Positions 54,330 to 63,932 are shown, numbered from the stretch's first letter. The stretch: DNA of 64,000 nucleotides from Pseudomonas hamedanensis (GCF_014268595.2 NZ_CP077091.1:1448501-1512500); one strand, 5' to 3'. The notes: a model not told the origin generated them from the sequence alone. Program-made: numbers and translations.

Positions 54330-54956
54330 ATGACCAATAAAGTCAATATATCGACCGAGGCCGGCGCCGATGTCCAGACCGTCAGCGCCGCGGTTTCCCG
54401 CACGCTCAAACAGGCGCGCAAACAACAGAGCATCACGCTCGACGAACTGTCGCGGCGCTCCGGCGTGAGCAAAGGCATGGTGGTCGAGATCGAGAAAGGC
54501 TCGGCCAATCCGAGCATCGCGACCCTGTGCAAAATCGCGGCGGCGCTGGGGCTGTCCGTGGCGGACTTCGTCAACGTCGCCGATACGCCGGCAGCGCACC
54601 TGATCGACAGTCAGGACATTCCGACGCTGTGGACCGGTGAGCTGGGCGGATCGGCGCGACTGCTCGCGGGCACCAGCGGCCCGAACATGCTCGAGCTGTG
54701 GCGCTGGGAGCTGTTTCCCGGCGAGTCGTTCTCTTCAGCCGGGCATCCGCATGGCACCACAGAGCTTTTTCATGTCGAGAAAGGCACGCTGCATTTGAAG
54801 GTGGGCGATGCTGAACTGATTGTCGGACCTGGATGTTCGGCGGTAGCGCGGACGGACGTGGCGCATGGGTATGCCAACCTCGGGCGGTCGAAACTGGTCT
54901 TCACGATGTCGGTGACAGAACTGCATCAGAATGCCAGGGAAAACCCTTCACCCTAG
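54330..54956 (+). CDS. XRE-family regulator with C-terminal cupin
   Basis: A 208-residue regulator with an HTH_3 domain (~25-80: ITLDELSRRSGVSKGMVVEI, PSIATLCKIAAALGLSVADF) and a cupin (~125-195: HPHGTTELFHVEKGTLHLKV, VAHGYANLG). Proteins of this layout often repress a divergent metabolic gene and sense a small ligand through the cupin. Here the divergent gene encodes the B3/4-domain protein, only 46 bp away. No clear operator dyad is visible to me in that gap. Confidence 0.88.
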   Translation: MTNKVNISTEAGADVQTVSAAVSRTLKQARKQQSITLDELSRRSGVSKGMVVEIEKGSANPSIATLCKIAAALGLSVADFVNVADTPAAHLIDSQDIPTLWTGELGGSARLLAGTSGPNMLELWRWELFPGESFSSAGHPHGTTELFHVEKGTLHLKVGDAELIVGPGCSAVARTDVAHGYANLGRSKLVFTMSVTELHQNARENPSP

Positions 54957-55040
54957 CCGCGGCCGGCGGGGAGAAGGAACTGACCGCCCGCTCCCACAGG
55001 TCCGTCGGCGCGGCGCACATCCTGATCACCCGCCAAAATC

Positions 55041-55066
55041 CCTGTGGGAGTGAGCCTGCTCACGAA
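55041..55066. repeat. Solitary half REP
   Basis: A single cctgtgggagtgagcctgct arm without an inverted partner nearby. It combines features of the two REP subclasses and lies between the XRE-cupin gene and the small acidic peptide gene. Confidence 0.7.
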
Positions 55067-55116
55067 GAGACCGGCTCATTCACCGCAGTGGTAAGCCCAG
55101 TGCCCGCAGCGAGCGA

Positions 55117-55245
55117 TCATTCAGGCTTGGGATGCTCGGTTGCCACCGAATTGGTCGCGTCTACATCCGCCATGTCTTCGTCGACGGGTGCCTCATCGTC
55201 AGGCGGCAGTGGCACGTCGCTGTTTTCATTTTCATCAGTGTCCAT
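55117..55245 (-). CDS. Small acidic peptide (42 aa)
   Basis: ATG at 55245 encodes MDTDENENSDVPLPPDDEAP followed by VDEDMADVDATNSVATEHPK and PE. About one third of residues are Asp or Glu, with no hydrophobic segment, so it is probably disordered. A ggag site lies upstream on the minus strand. I do not know a family; similar short acidic proteins occur in pseudomonads. The remaining bases to 55435 and from 54957 show no gene. Confidence 0.5.
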   Translation of the reverse strand: MDTDENENSDVPLPPDDEAPVDEDMADVDATNSVATEHPKPE

Positions 55246-55435
55246 GTCGAAATCTCCGATCTGATTACGGTCTCGCGCGAGGAGCGCGAACGCCTCACTT
55301 GAATGGAGGCGCCTGCCGCGCCGGAGTTCGAATTCAATCAGTGCCCGGCGACGAATGCGCTCAAGCTTGCAGGGCCAGCGAAGAGGTATGGCCGGCGAAA
55401 GCGTTTACGCCCTCGCCGCCCTCTACCCAACCCTG

Positions 55436-56362
55436 TCAGTCGTAAAACGGCGCAACCGGTTCGCGGCTGCCGACAAAGAAACTGTCCGCCACCAGGCGCA
55501 ACGGCTGCAGATCCAGATCGCTGGCCTTGTCGCCGATCAGTTGCTGGAAATGACGGTACACCGCCGCGTACTCGCCTTCTTCCGAGACGGTCTGACGCAC
55601 CCCGTCGATGCTCAACAGCGCACCACCGTTGTCCAGGCGCAGGACGCCTTCAAGGCAGCGAATCTCGATGCTCCAGAGTTCGTCGTGGCCGTGGTCAAAG
55701 TCGAACTCGGCACGAACGTCCAGTTGTTGCGCGTCGGACATTTTGATCGACGCGGCAATCGGCGACTGGCAGTTGCTCGGCACGCGCAGTTCGGCAGCAG
55801 CGACGAACAGCGGCAGCGCCAGCAGGTGCGTGGCAATCGACAAGGCATTGATCCCCGGATCGAATACGCCCAGCCCACCGGGCTGCCAGATCCAGGCCTG
55901 GCCCGGGTGCCATTTGCGCACGTCTTCCTTCCAGTCAATCTGCACGCTTTGCAATGTGCGCGTCGCGAGCCAGTCACGGGCAGCAGCGATGCCCGGCGCG
56001 TAACGCGAATGCCAGGCAAACAGGCCGCTGACACCTTGCTGCGCAACCTGATCGACCAAAGCCATGGCCTCCCCCAAAGTGGCGCAAGGTGGTTTTTCCA
56101 CCAGCACGTGCTTGCCCGCCGCCAGCGCTTGCCGGACCAGCGCGAAGCGCCCTTGCGGTGGCGTGCAGAATGCAATCGCATCGACTGCCGGGCCGTTGTC
56201 GAGCAATTCGCCCAGTGACTGGAAGTTCTCCACCCCGGGGCAAGGCTGGCCTTGAGTGGCGACGGACACCAAGCGGAACGCCGGGTTGGCGAGAATGGCG
56301 GGGACGTGTTGATCCTGGGCAATCTTGCCGTAGCCGACCAGACCGAGACGAATCGGTTGCAT
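55436..56362 (-). CDS. gal: D-galactose 1-dehydrogenase-like Gfo/Idh/MocA oxidoreductase
   Basis: A 308-residue NAD(P)-dependent sugar dehydrogenase. The Rossmann start RLGLVGYGKIAQDQHVPAIL and the conserved VEKPPCATLGEA (nicotinamide-side Lys) are visible, with WHSRYAPGIAAARDWL and WIWQPGGLGVFDPGINALSI following. This pattern matches the D-galactose/L-arabinose 1-dehydrogenase described from P. fluorescens, which makes the aldonolactone. No transporter or lactonase gene is adjacent, so it is probably monocistronic. Start ATG 56362 is clear. Confidence 0.82.
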   Translation of the reverse strand: MQPIRLGLVGYGKIAQDQHVPAILANPAFRLVSVATQGQPCPGVENFQSLGELLDNGPAVDAIAFCTPPQGRFALVRQALAAGKHVLVEKPPCATLGEAMALVDQVAQQGVSGLFAWHSRYAPGIAAARDWLATRTLQSVQIDWKEDVRKWHPGQAWIWQPGGLGVFDPGINALSIATHLLALPLFVAAAELRVPSNCQSPIAASIKMSDAQQLDVRAEFDFDHGHDELWSIEIRCLEGVLRLDNGGALLSIDGVRQTVSEEGEYAAVYRHFQQLIGDKASDLDLQPLRLVADSFFVGSREPVAPFYD

Positions 56363-56534
56363 CAGTGACTCCTGTTGTATGTTTTGTTTTTGTCGATGAC
56401 GCGAAAGATTACCTGCAAACGCGGGTCAATACTCGTTCCACTGCACGCTCTGCCACTTTGCTCTCGCCGGACTGCAAATCGGTTATCAGTGATACACGGG
56501 CAACCAAAAGCGCAGAATCAGGCACCACGCCGCC

Positions 56535-57656
56535 CTAACCTGCCGCGTCGCTTTGCACCGAAGTCAGATACGCCACCAACGTCGCCGCGCAGGCCTCGAT
56601 TGCGCCGTCCACCACCAGCTCGAAACCGTGGGTGTTTTCCGTCGGTATCGCCAGGCACCCGGCATGCGCGCTGATCCCGGCGCTCATGACTGCACTGGCG
56701 TCGGAGGCGAAATCCACCAGTAACGCGAACTGTGGCACGTAGCCGCAACGTCTGGCGGCATCCGCCAGCGCCATCACCACCTCTCGTGAGTAATAGCCCT
56801 TCTGATCGCCGGTATCAATGATCGGATCGACGCTCAGCTGCGTGCCGTACTCGCTCATGACCGGGCCCACTTCGACGGCGATCGTCGTGTCTCCCGGTAA
56901 ATGCGCGGCGGCGTACATCGCGCCGGCGTTGCTCTCTTCTTCCAGGGTGGTGAACACAAAAAACGCATCGAACGGCAACTGCTCACGGCGCTGGCTCAAT
57001 TGCGCGACGGCTTGCAGCATGGCGAGCACCGGCGCCCGGTCGTCGAGAAAGTGCGCGGCAAGCGCATCACCGACACGAAACGGCACGCGCCAATGCTGGC
57101 TCAGAACCACGCGGGTGCCGGGGCGCACGCCCATTCGGTGCAAGGCCTGCGGATCGCTGCGGGTGATGACATGCACGTCCTTCCATTGCACCGCGCCGCT
57201 CATGACATCCTGGCCTTGCGGCGAACCCGTGGTCGCGTGCATCGAGCCAAACGACAGCACACCCGCAAGCGTCTGGTTGTCACCAAGGATATCGACAGGA
57301 CAGACACCGAAATTCACCGGGTTCGCACCGCCGAGCGCAACCACGCGCAACGTGCCATCAGGCTCGACACGTTTGACCACCATGGCGATCTCGTCCATGT
57401 GCCCCATGATGCGCACCGCCTGCCGGGACTCCGGGTCGGGCTGATGGCCCTTGAGCAGGCCGATGACGTTGCCGGCCGGATCGGTCCAGGTCTGGTCGCA
57501 ATAGCGCATCAGGTGCGCCTGGCAGATCGCCCGCACCTCGTCTTCCTGGCCCCCGGGGCCGCGCGCCATCAGCAAGCGCTGCAACAACGCCTGGGTATCT
57601 TCGTGTTCTTCTGCACGGTGCGCGGCCCGTGCCGGGTCCGTCGGGGTCTGCGACAT
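56535..57656 (-). CDS. M42-family metallopeptidase
   Basis: A 373-residue dinuclear metal aminopeptidase of the M42/glutamyl-aminopeptidase family. Metal-site segments: IMGHMDEIAM (His/Asp), AAHFLDDRAPVLAML (bridging Asp), FTTLEEESNAGAMY (catalytic Glu and ligand Glu), AVEVGPVMSEYG (ligand) and the final GFELVVDGAIE region. It resembles the M42 peptidase that accompanies NAGGN osmoprotectant genes in pseudomonads, but none of those genes is nearby. Cytoplasmic; peptide substrate unknown. Confidence 0.85.
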   Translation of the reverse strand: MSQTPTDPARAAHRAEEHEDTQALLQRLLMARGPGGQEDEVRAICQAHLMRYCDQTWTDPAGNVIGLLKGHQPDPESRQAVRIMGHMDEIAMVVKRVEPDGTLRVVALGGANPVNFGVCPVDILGDNQTLAGVLSFGSMHATTGSPQGQDVMSGAVQWKDVHVITRSDPQALHRMGVRPGTRVVLSQHWRVPFRVGDALAAHFLDDRAPVLAMLQAVAQLSQRREQLPFDAFFVFTTLEEESNAGAMYAAAHLPGDTTIAVEVGPVMSEYGTQLSVDPIIDTGDQKGYYSREVVMALADAARRCGYVPQFALLVDFASDASAVMSAGISAHAGCLAIPTENTHGFELVVDGAIEACAATLVAYLTSVQSDAAG

Positions 57657-57730
57657 GCCTTGACTCCTTGCGTGATGCCTCGGGCCTGTCCCGAGCGCTC
57701 AGAAGTTAGGGCCGGATCAACGGCAAAAAT

Positions 57731-59329
57731 TCAGCCGGGCTTGTTCGGAGCGTCGAGCACCGCGCGAATTTTTCGCGCCAGTTCACCGGGACGGTAGGGT
57801 TTGGCGATCAGCTCGAACTCCTCGCCGCCAACTTCGCTGCGCTCCAGCGAGTCCTGCGAATAGCCTGAGGTAAGCAGGATGCGCGTCGCGGGGTACAAGC
57901 GATCGATTTCACGGGCCAGGGCCGCGCCATTCATCGACCCGGGCATGACCAGATCGCTGAACACCAGATCGAAGCGCGTGGTTTGCAGCAGTGCCAGCGC
58001 CTCGGCGGCGTCGTGGACAATGACGCTGCGATAGCCGTAGTCGGCAAGCATCACTTCGGCCAGCTCCGCGACCTCTTCACGGTCCTCGACAATCAGGATG
58101 CGCTCGGTGCCGCTCAGCCTTGCGCCGTCGAGCATCTGATCTTCGACCCAGACCTGACTGTCATCGGCAGGGAAATACAACCGCACCGCCGTGCCCACGC
58201 CCGGCGTCGACTCAATGCGCGCGACCCCGCCGGATTGCTTGGCGAAACCATAGACCATCGACAGGCCGAGGCCACGACCGCTGCCTTCTTCCTTGGTGGT
58301 AAAGAACGGCGTCATCACCTTGTCGAGATCCTCGTGCGGGATCCCGACGCCGTTATCAATCACCGCGATGCTGACGTAGCGCCCCGGGGCGAGGCCCGGG
58401 TTTTGCTCGTCGTACAGCGGCGTCGACACCGTGACGTTGCGGGTCTGCACCGTGATCAATGGCTGGCTGTGGCCGTGCAACGAGTCCTGCGCATTCGACA
58501 GCAAATGGTTCAACGCCATCTCGGTCTGGGCCGGGTCGAGACGGCAGTTCCACAGATCGCCGGCAAAGTCGAAACACGGCTCCAGCTCAGGCGCGTCCAG
58601 GCCGGCGACGGTTGCTCGTTCGAGCAAGGCGTTGAGGTTGATCACCCGGCCTTCGAGCCGTTGCCGGCGCGAAAACGCCAGCAGGTGTTGCGTCAGCAGC
58701 CGGGCCTTTTCAGCGGCGGCGCGTGCGTGGCCGGCGCCCATGACGATGCGTTGCGGGTCGGCGCTCGGGCGTTTGGCGGTGTGCTGGATCAAGTCGATGT
58801 AGCCGATCATGACCTGCAGCAAGTTGTTGAAGTCGTGGGCGATGCCGCCCGTCAGCTGCCCCAGCGCTTCCATGCTCTGCACGTAGCGCAAGCCGTTCTC
58901 GGCATCGCGGCGGCGGCTGACGTCCAGTTGCGACGCGAAGAAATACACCAGTTTGCCGTGTTCGTTGAATATCGGCGTTATGAACAATTCGCTCCAGAAC
59001 GTCGAGCCATCCTTGCGGTAGTTGAGCACTTCGACGCAGATTTCATGCTGGTTTTCCAGGGCTTCCCGGACCCGCTGCAACACCGCCCTGTCGGTTTGCT
59101 CACCCTGCAGAAAGCGACAGTTGCGCCCCACCACCTCGTCCTGGGCGAAGCCCGTCAGCTCGGCGAACGCCTCGTTGGCAAACACGATGGGGTTATCCGG
59201 TTGCCCGGGATCGGTGACAATCATGGCCGTGCGGCTGACTTGCACTGCCGCGAAGAACAGGCCTTTTCTGTTGTGCGAAAGACTGGCCACATCGGCACTG
59301 TTCAGAACCGGCTTTGGCTGTTTGCGCAA
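57731..59329 (-). CDS. LOV-domain hybrid sensor histidine kinase
   Basis: A 532-residue blue-light-type photoreceptor kinase. The LOV domain (~25-145) contains the flavin-adduct motif GRNCRFLQG with Cys71. The histidine kinase follows, with phospho-acceptor His165 ([14 protein letters not shown]), N box ([11 protein letters not shown]), and G boxes ([22 protein letters not shown]). A receiver domain (~415-530) has [16 protein letters not shown] with the phospho-Asp. The order LOV-HK-REC and the length match P. syringae LOV-HK. The start is a TTG at 59329 behind aggag. It has no membrane helix, so it is cytoplasmic. No separate response regulator is adjacent. Confidence 0.92.
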   Translation of the reverse strand: MRKQPKPVLNSADVASLSHNRKGLFFAAVQVSRTAMIVTDPGQPDNPIVFANEAFAELTGFAQDEVVGRNCRFLQGEQTDRAVLQRVREALENQHEICVEVLNYRKDGSTFWSELFITPIFNEHGKLVYFFASQLDVSRRRDAENGLRYVQSMEALGQLTGGIAHDFNNLLQVMIGYIDLIQHTAKRPSADPQRIVMGAGHARAAAEKARLLTQHLLAFSRRQRLEGRVINLNALLERATVAGLDAPELEPCFDFAGDLWNCRLDPAQTEMALNHLLSNAQDSLHGHSQPLITVQTRNVTVSTPLYDEQNPGLAPGRYVSIAVIDNGVGIPHEDLDKVMTPFFTTKEEGSGRGLGLSMVYGFAKQSGGVARIESTPGVGTAVRLYFPADDSQVWVEDQMLDGARLSGTERILIVEDREEVAELAEVMLADYGYRSVIVHDAAEALALLQTTRFDLVFSDLVMPGSMNGAALAREIDRLYPATRILLTSGYSQDSLERSEVGGEEFELIAKPYRPGELARKIRAVLDAPNKPG

Positions 59330-59366
59330 GGCAATCTCCTTGTATATCGCTCACGTGTCGTTGTGA

Positions 59367-59397
59367 CCGCAAGCGGCGGCCGGAGTGCCGCTTGCGG
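59367..59397. other. Perfect 11-bp hairpin in a divergent promoter region
   Basis: ccgcaagcggc (59367-59377) pairs with gccgcttgcgg (59387-59397) across a nine-base loop. It lies between the divergent LOV kinase and RNase Z genes, 38 bases before the kinase start, so it could be an operator or an RNA structure in the leader. No T tract. Confidence 0.4.
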
Positions 59398-59571
59398 GCG
59401 TTACAGGCGAAACCGTTGGTCGCCCCGCGACCTGCATCGTCGTCGGATAATGGATGTTGTGTTGATCCGAACAGGCGCCCGGGTTGTCGAACGGCAGACA
59501 GACGCTTGCAGAAACACCGCCACGCCGCTGTTGGCGCAAGCATCACCCGCATCCCTTCATGGAGAACCCAC

Positions 59572-60558
59572 GTGGACTTGTTGTTTCTTGGCACCTCTGC
59601 CGGCGTTCCGACACGCCAGCGCAACGTCAGCGCCACCGCCCTGCTCGAAGCCGCGGGCAGGGGCTGGTACCTGATCGATTGCGGGGAAGGCACCCAGCAT
59701 CAAGTGCTGCGCACGCCGTTATCGCTGAGCGAGTTGCGCGCCGTTTTCATTACCCATGTGCATGCTGATCACTGCCTCGGTTTACCGGGCTTGCTGGCCA
59801 GCGCCGGCATGTCCGGGCGTACCCGGCCGCTGGACGTGATCCTGCCGGCCGCGCTGCACCCATGGCTGCGGCTCAGCCTCGCCGTCACCCACTCGCACCT
59901 GCCGTTCGAAATCCACCTGCACGCCGTCGAGACCCTTGGCGACTGGCGCCATCGCAACGTGCAGGTGACCACCGTCGAGCTGTCCCATCGTGTGCCGTGC
60001 CACGGGTATGTCTTCACCGAGACTGATCCCGAGCCGCGTCTGGATGTACAGCGGCTGGCCGCCGACGGGATCGAGCGCGGGCCGCTCTGGGGCCAACTGG
60101 CCCATGGTCAGGATGTCGAATACGCCGGGCGCTGGTTGCGTGCGCAAGACTATTTGCTCAGCGCGCGGCCGGCGCGACGGATCATTGTCTGCGGTGATAA
60201 CGACCAGCCGGAACGCCTTGCCGAAGTGGCCGTGGGCGCCGATGTGCTGGTGCACGAAGCGACGTTCGTGCAAGCGGCCATCGACCGCACCCGCGCCAGC
60301 TACGGGCACAGCAGCGCCGCCGCGATTGCCGGCTTCGCCGAAACCGTGGGCGTGCGTAATCTGGTGTTGACGCATTTCAGTGCGCGCTACCAGGCCAATC
60401 CGGCGTTGAGTCCGTCGATTGAAGACGTTCGTCAGGAAGCGGCGGCCCACTATCACGGCCGCTTGATTCTCGCCCGTGATTTGCAGCGCTATCACCTGGA
60501 CCGTTGTGGCGATTTACAACCGGAGGTTATCGAGCGGCAACCGCGCGACAGCCGTTGA
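59572..60558 (+). CDS. rnz: Ribonuclease Z-like metallo-beta-lactamase
   Basis: A 328-residue MBL-fold nuclease. The zinc motif [10 protein letters not shown] is at residues 61-70, preceded by [20 protein letters not shown] and [16 protein letters not shown], a pattern diagnostic of RNase Z (tRNA 3'-end processing). C-terminal ligands appear in SYGHSSA and LTHFSARY. The start is GTG 59572, seven bases after ggag; the open frame further upstream is not coding. In bacteria whose tRNAs carry encoded CCA the role is mostly redundant. A hairpin terminator follows. Confidence 0.9.
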   Translation: MDLLFLGTSAGVPTRQRNVSATALLEAAGRGWYLIDCGEGTQHQVLRTPLSLSELRAVFITHVHADHCLGLPGLLASAGMSGRTRPLDVILPAALHPWLRLSLAVTHSHLPFEIHLHAVETLGDWRHRNVQVTTVELSHRVPCHGYVFTETDPEPRLDVQRLAADGIERGPLWGQLAHGQDVEYAGRWLRAQDYLLSARPARRIIVCGDNDQPERLAEVAVGADVLVHEATFVQAAIDRTRASYGHSSAAAIAGFAETVGVRNLVLTHFSARYQANPALSPSIEDVRQEAAAHYHGRLILARDLQRYHLDRCGDLQPEVIERQPRDSR

Positions 60559-60568
60559 GAAAGGGGGC

Positions 60569-60596
60569 GGCGTCCGTCCCGGGAGGAACGGACGCC
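60569..60596. terminator. Hairpin between convergent rnz and DUF892 genes
   Basis: ggcgtccgt (60569-60577) pairs perfectly with acggacgcc (60588-60596). It lies 10 bases after the rnz stop and 12 before the end of the convergent gene. No long T run. Confidence 0.55.
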
Positions 60597-60607
60597 AGGG
60601 TACAACG

Positions 60608-61117
60608 TTACTTCTTGGCTTCCTTGTCGGGATCGGCCGAGCGTTGCAGGAACGCTTCGGTGAGTTGCGGCAGATGATCAAGCAACCACTGCGCCATGGC
60701 GACTTCCTGCGGCAGAATCGTCTCGCAGGCTTTTTGCGTCTGGGTATCGCCCGCCGCTTGCGCCGCGGCGATCAGCACCGTGTAGCTGGCGATTTCCATG
60801 TTCTCGAAAACGTATCCGGCCATGGCACCCTTGATCACTTCATCGCTCATCAAGGTGCCGCCGACTGCCTGACCGAAGGCCATGAGTTTGCCGCCCAGGT
60901 CCTTCATGGTCGACGCCTCACCGCCCAGACGTTGCAGGCATTCGTCGATCAGTTTCTGCTGGCCCAGGGTTTCCTCGATGTGCTGGTCAATGCGCGCCTT
61001 GAGCTGCGGATAATGTTCCAGACGCTTGGATTGCGCCTTGAGCATCTGCTCAGCCTGTTGCTCCATGGCGTGGGCGTCACGCAACCAGTCGAGCAGATTT
61101 TCCTGTGGAGTAGCCAT
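60608..61117 (-). CDS. DUF892 ferritin-like protein (YciE/YciF-type)
   Basis: A 169-residue four-helix protein with the family segments ENLLDWLRDAHAMEQQAEQM, HIEETLGQQKLIDECLQRLG and FENMEIASYTVLIAAAQAAG, whose Glu and His residues would form a dimetal site. DUF892 proteins are general-stress proteins induced by RpoS-type responses in enterics; their chemistry is unknown. It is upstream of nothing on its own strand but lies next to manganese catalase on the same strand (102 bp), so the two may share stress control. Confidence 0.9.
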   Translation of the reverse strand: MATPQENLLDWLRDAHAMEQQAEQMLKAQSKRLEHYPQLKARIDQHIEETLGQQKLIDECLQRLGGEASTMKDLGGKLMAFGQAVGGTLMSDEVIKGAMAGYVFENMEIASYTVLIAAAQAAGDTQTQKACETILPQEVAMAQWLLDHLPQLTEAFLQRSADPDKEAKK

Positions 61118-61218
61118 TATCGAATCCTCTTCTTGATGAGTTCACAGTGATCGGCCAGGGCGCCCGCTTGTGCCGACGCGCCCGGCACACCGCAGCGATG
61201 CCTGCGGTTTCAGCGTGG

Positions 61219-62103
61219 TCACAGGGCGGGTTTGGCCTGTGTGCCGGAACCCAGATCCGCACCGGTGACCGGCTCGCTGTTGGGGTCGGACATGGTCCGC
61301 ATTTTCATGTTTTCCAGGAGCGCCTCGTCAGCGCTGTCCAGTTGCACCGTGGCCAGCCCGTCTCCGCCATCGACGGCCGGTGTTGGGTTTTCGACGAATT
61401 CCCAATCATCGCCCTGGTTCCATGGGCCGCGCATGCTTTCGGTGCCTTGCGACATGTTGAAGTAAACGTTAGTGAATTCAGGCATGCCGGGCAGCTTGCC
61501 TTGAGGGAAGTTGGGCTGGATCGCATGCAGGGCTTTTTCGAACGACAACTGGTGAGCGATTTCCCGGGTCATGAGAAAACCCAAGGCTTCTTTCACGCCC
61601 GGGTCATCCGTCACGTTCATCAAGCGCTCATAAACAATCTTCGCCCGTGCTTCAGCGGCAATGTTGGAACGCATGTCCGCGGTAGGCTCGCCAATCGTGT
61701 CGATATAGGCCGCCGTCCAGGGCACGCCAGCCGAGTTGGTCAGTGGCGAGCCGGCGCCATAGAGCAGGCTGGTAATGTGCGAATCGTTGCCCGCGCCGTT
61801 GAGCGAGCGATACAACTCACCCTCCTCCTCCACACCCTCGGCCATCCGGCCTTTGGCGCCCTTGTTGAGCATGACGATGATCGAACCGATGACCTCCAGA
61901 TGGCTGAGTTCTTCGGTGGCGATGTCCATCAGCAAATCCTTGCGTCCCGGATCGTCTTCGGACAGGGCCTGGGTGAAATAGCGCGATGCCGCCGCCAGTT
62001 CGCCTTGCGCACCGCCGAACTGTTCAAGCAGCAGGTTGGCCAGGCCCGGGTTGGGCTCGGCAACACGAACGGTGTATTGAAGTCGCTTGTTATGTAGAAA
62101 CAT
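61219..62103 (-). CDS. Manganese catalase family protein
   Basis: A 294-residue non-haem catalase beginning MFLHNKRLQYTVRVAEPNPG. The four-helix core holds the metal-ligand Glu/His sets: EQFGGAQGELAAASRYFTQA, DIATEELSHLEVIGSIIVML, NIAAEARAKIVYERLMNVTD and LMTREIAHQLSFEKAL. It decomposes hydrogen peroxide without haem. ATG 62103 follows gaggag; the frame beyond (to 62208) is not family sequence. It is transcribed with or next to the DUF892 gene, consistent with an oxidative or stationary-phase stress group. Confidence 0.92.
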   Translation of the reverse strand: MFLHNKRLQYTVRVAEPNPGLANLLLEQFGGAQGELAAASRYFTQALSEDDPGRKDLLMDIATEELSHLEVIGSIIVMLNKGAKGRMAEGVEEEGELYRSLNGAGNDSHITSLLYGAGSPLTNSAGVPWTAAYIDTIGEPTADMRSNIAAEARAKIVYERLMNVTDDPGVKEALGFLMTREIAHQLSFEKALHAIQPNFPQGKLPGMPEFTNVYFNMSQGTESMRGPWNQGDDWEFVENPTPAVDGGDGLATVQLDSADEALLENMKMRTMSDPNSEPVTGADLGSGTQAKPAL

Positions 62104-62334
62104 GACAAATCTCCTCAGTCTTGAGTTGAGCGCGGCGCTGTCCACGGTTAAACAACGGCCTACCCTGTTGTGAAGCACGGGCGCTGAGGAAATTTCAAAA
62201 AAAATCACGCTTCAAGACAAATGGTTGGAACTGCCGAACAAGCGAAACGGCCCGCTCCGCTGCGCCTGGTCACTTGCTTTGAACCACTGACGAGGCGCGC
62301 GGCTCCCAGTGAAAACACCCCAGGAGCCGACACC

Positions 62335-62583
62335 ATGAATGCCTTCAAACATCTGCTCACGGCGGCCCAGGTTACGCGCTTGCGGGCGCTCGACACCTGG
62401 CACCAGACCCTGGACGATCAGGCCCTGCGCATGGAGTGCCCGGACCGCTATCACGAAGAGTTGCTGCGTCAGTGCGATGAAATGGATCGGCGCGGCATCG
62501 TCACCTGGAGCGAGTGGCGCGATTTGCGCATCGAGGCGGATCAGGCCTACCTGCGCGCCATTGCCGGTAATGACTATCACTGA
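62335..62583 (+). CDS. Small hypothetical protein (82 aa)
   Basis: An 82-residue, helix-rich, charged soluble protein (MNAFKHLLTAAQVTRLRALD..., CPDRYHEELLRQCDEMDRRG). The ATG has a caggagccg site. I do not recognise a family. It is divergent from manganese catalase and 38 bp upstream of ybdK on the same strand, so it probably belongs to the same stress-linked transcript as the ligase. Confidence 0.7.
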   Translation: MNAFKHLLTAAQVTRLRALDTWHQTLDDQALRMECPDRYHEELLRQCDEMDRRGIVTWSEWRDLRIEADQAYLRAIAGNDYH

Positions 62584-62621
62584 CCGCCATTGCCCAGCCC
62601 TCCAGCCTTGCGAGCCCTCCC

Positions 62622-63740
62622 ATGAGCGATCCACGATTCGGTATCGAAGAAGAATATTTCATCACCGACCTGCACAGCCGCGAGATGGTCGGTCGTCCTC
62701 CAGCCGAGGCGATTGAGGCGTGCAAGGCGGCCATGGGAGACGCATTCGCCAGCGAGATGTTTCAGGGCCAGATTGAAGTGGCCTCACCAGTGTTCACCGA
62801 TTTCAGTCAGGCCAGCGACTATCTGCGCGGCGCACGCCAGACCCTGAGCGCAGCACTTGAGCCTTTCGGGCTCGGGCTGCTTTGCGCGGGCAGTCATCCG
62901 CTGGCCGATTGGCGCGATCAGGTGCCCACCGCCGAAGCGCACTTTATCCAGCTGTTCCAGGACTACGGCCACGTTGCGCGGCGCAGCGTGCTGTCGGGCC
63001 TGCACGTGCACGTCGAAGTGCCGCCGCCGTTCGATCGCATCCAGGTAATGAACCAAGTGTTGCCGTGGACGCCGCTGCTGCTGGCGTTGAGTTGTTCCTC
63101 TGCGCTGTGGGACGGCGCCGACAGCGGTTTCATGAGTTATCGACAAGTGGCCTGCGGCGAGTGGCCGCGCATGGGCGTGCCGCCGATGTTTGTCGATCAG
63201 CGCGACTACGACGGGCACATCGCGTTTCTCAGCGAGATCGGCACGATTCATCAACCGAGCGAATGCTGGTGGGGCATCCGTCCCGCCGTGCGTTACCCGA
63301 CGCTTGAGTTACGCATGACCGACGCCTGCCCGCGGGTTGAGGATGCGCTGACGCTCGCCGGGTTGTTCCGCGTACTGGTCACCCACGCCATGGAACAAGC
63401 GCAACCCGGCGCGACTTATGACCTGCGCGCTCGGGCGATACTTGAAGAGAACCACTGGCGCGCCAAACGCTTTGGTATCCATGGCAGGTTCATCGTGCCG
63501 GGCAGCGGCACCGAGTGCACCGCTGAACAATGGCTAGGGATGGCTCAACTGCAATTTGCCGAAACGGCCAGGCAGTTGCGTATGCCTTTGCTGTTCGAAC
63601 ACGCCAGCAACATCATCGCCGAGGGCACCAGCGCCGACCGGCAACTGGCTGTGTTCAATCAGGCCCTCAAGCAGCACGGTGCCCGCTCGGCCTTGTCACG
63701 GGTGACCGCGCTGCTGCTTGAGGAAACCGCGGCGGGTTGA
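62622..63740 (+). CDS. ybdK: YbdK-type carboxylate-amine ligase (GCS2 family)
   Basis: A 372-residue ATP-grasp-like glutamate-cysteine ligase 2 family enzyme, the same length as E. coli YbdK. It starts RFGIEEEYFITDLHSREMVG, with the acidic EEE metal/ATP segment. It continues with SGLHVHVEVP, FMSYRQVACGEWPRMGVPPM, CWWGIRPAVRYPTLELRMTD and a C-terminal helical part. YbdK has weak glutamate-cysteine ligase activity in vitro; its natural substrate is not established. It is in a stress-gene neighbourhood, which could fit thiol or osmolyte synthesis. Confidence 0.92.
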   Translation: MSDPRFGIEEEYFITDLHSREMVGRPPAEAIEACKAAMGDAFASEMFQGQIEVASPVFTDFSQASDYLRGARQTLSAALEPFGLGLLCAGSHPLADWRDQVPTAEAHFIQLFQDYGHVARRSVLSGLHVHVEVPPPFDRIQVMNQVLPWTPLLLALSCSSALWDGADSGFMSYRQVACGEWPRMGVPPMFVDQRDYDGHIAFLSEIGTIHQPSECWWGIRPAVRYPTLELRMTDACPRVEDALTLAGLFRVLVTHAMEQAQPGATYDLRARAILEENHWRAKRFGIHGRFIVPGSGTECTAEQWLGMAQLQFAETARQLRMPLLFEHASNIIAEGTSADRQLAVFNQALKQHGARSALSRVTALLLEETAAG

Positions 63741-63761
63741 GGCGCCAAAGGGCACGCCGCG

Positions 63762-63932
63762 TCAATCACCCTTGCCCGCTCGGCTACCGCCGTGGCTATG
63801 TTGCCCGCCAACGCGCGCCTTCTCCGCTCGATCCAGCTTGACGTTGGCCGTGGGGTCACCTTTTTTGCCTGCGCCTTTGATCTTTTGCGGATCATCGGCG
63901 AAAGAGTGCTCGCTTCGATGTTTCTCAGTCAT
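63762..63932 (-). CDS. Small KGG-like stress peptide (56 aa)
   Basis: ATG at 63932, with a gggag site, encodes MTEKHRSEHSFADDPQKIKG, then AGKKGDPTANVKLDRAEKAR, then a glycine/histidine-rich end VGGQHSHGGSRAGKGD. It is highly charged, lacks hydrophobic residues and resembles the disordered KGG-type stress-induced peptides. It is convergent with ybdK, 22 bp apart. Bases 63933-64000 hold its upstream region; nothing else seen. Confidence 0.65.
   Translation of the reverse strand: MTEKHRSEHSFADDPQKIKGAGKKGDPTANVKLDRAEKARVGGQHSHGGSRAGKGD

Noticed and set aside
57983..59674. 563-codon plus-strand frame opposite the LOV kinase
   Set aside because: Antisense of a kinase with all motifs; crosses the divergent promoter region.
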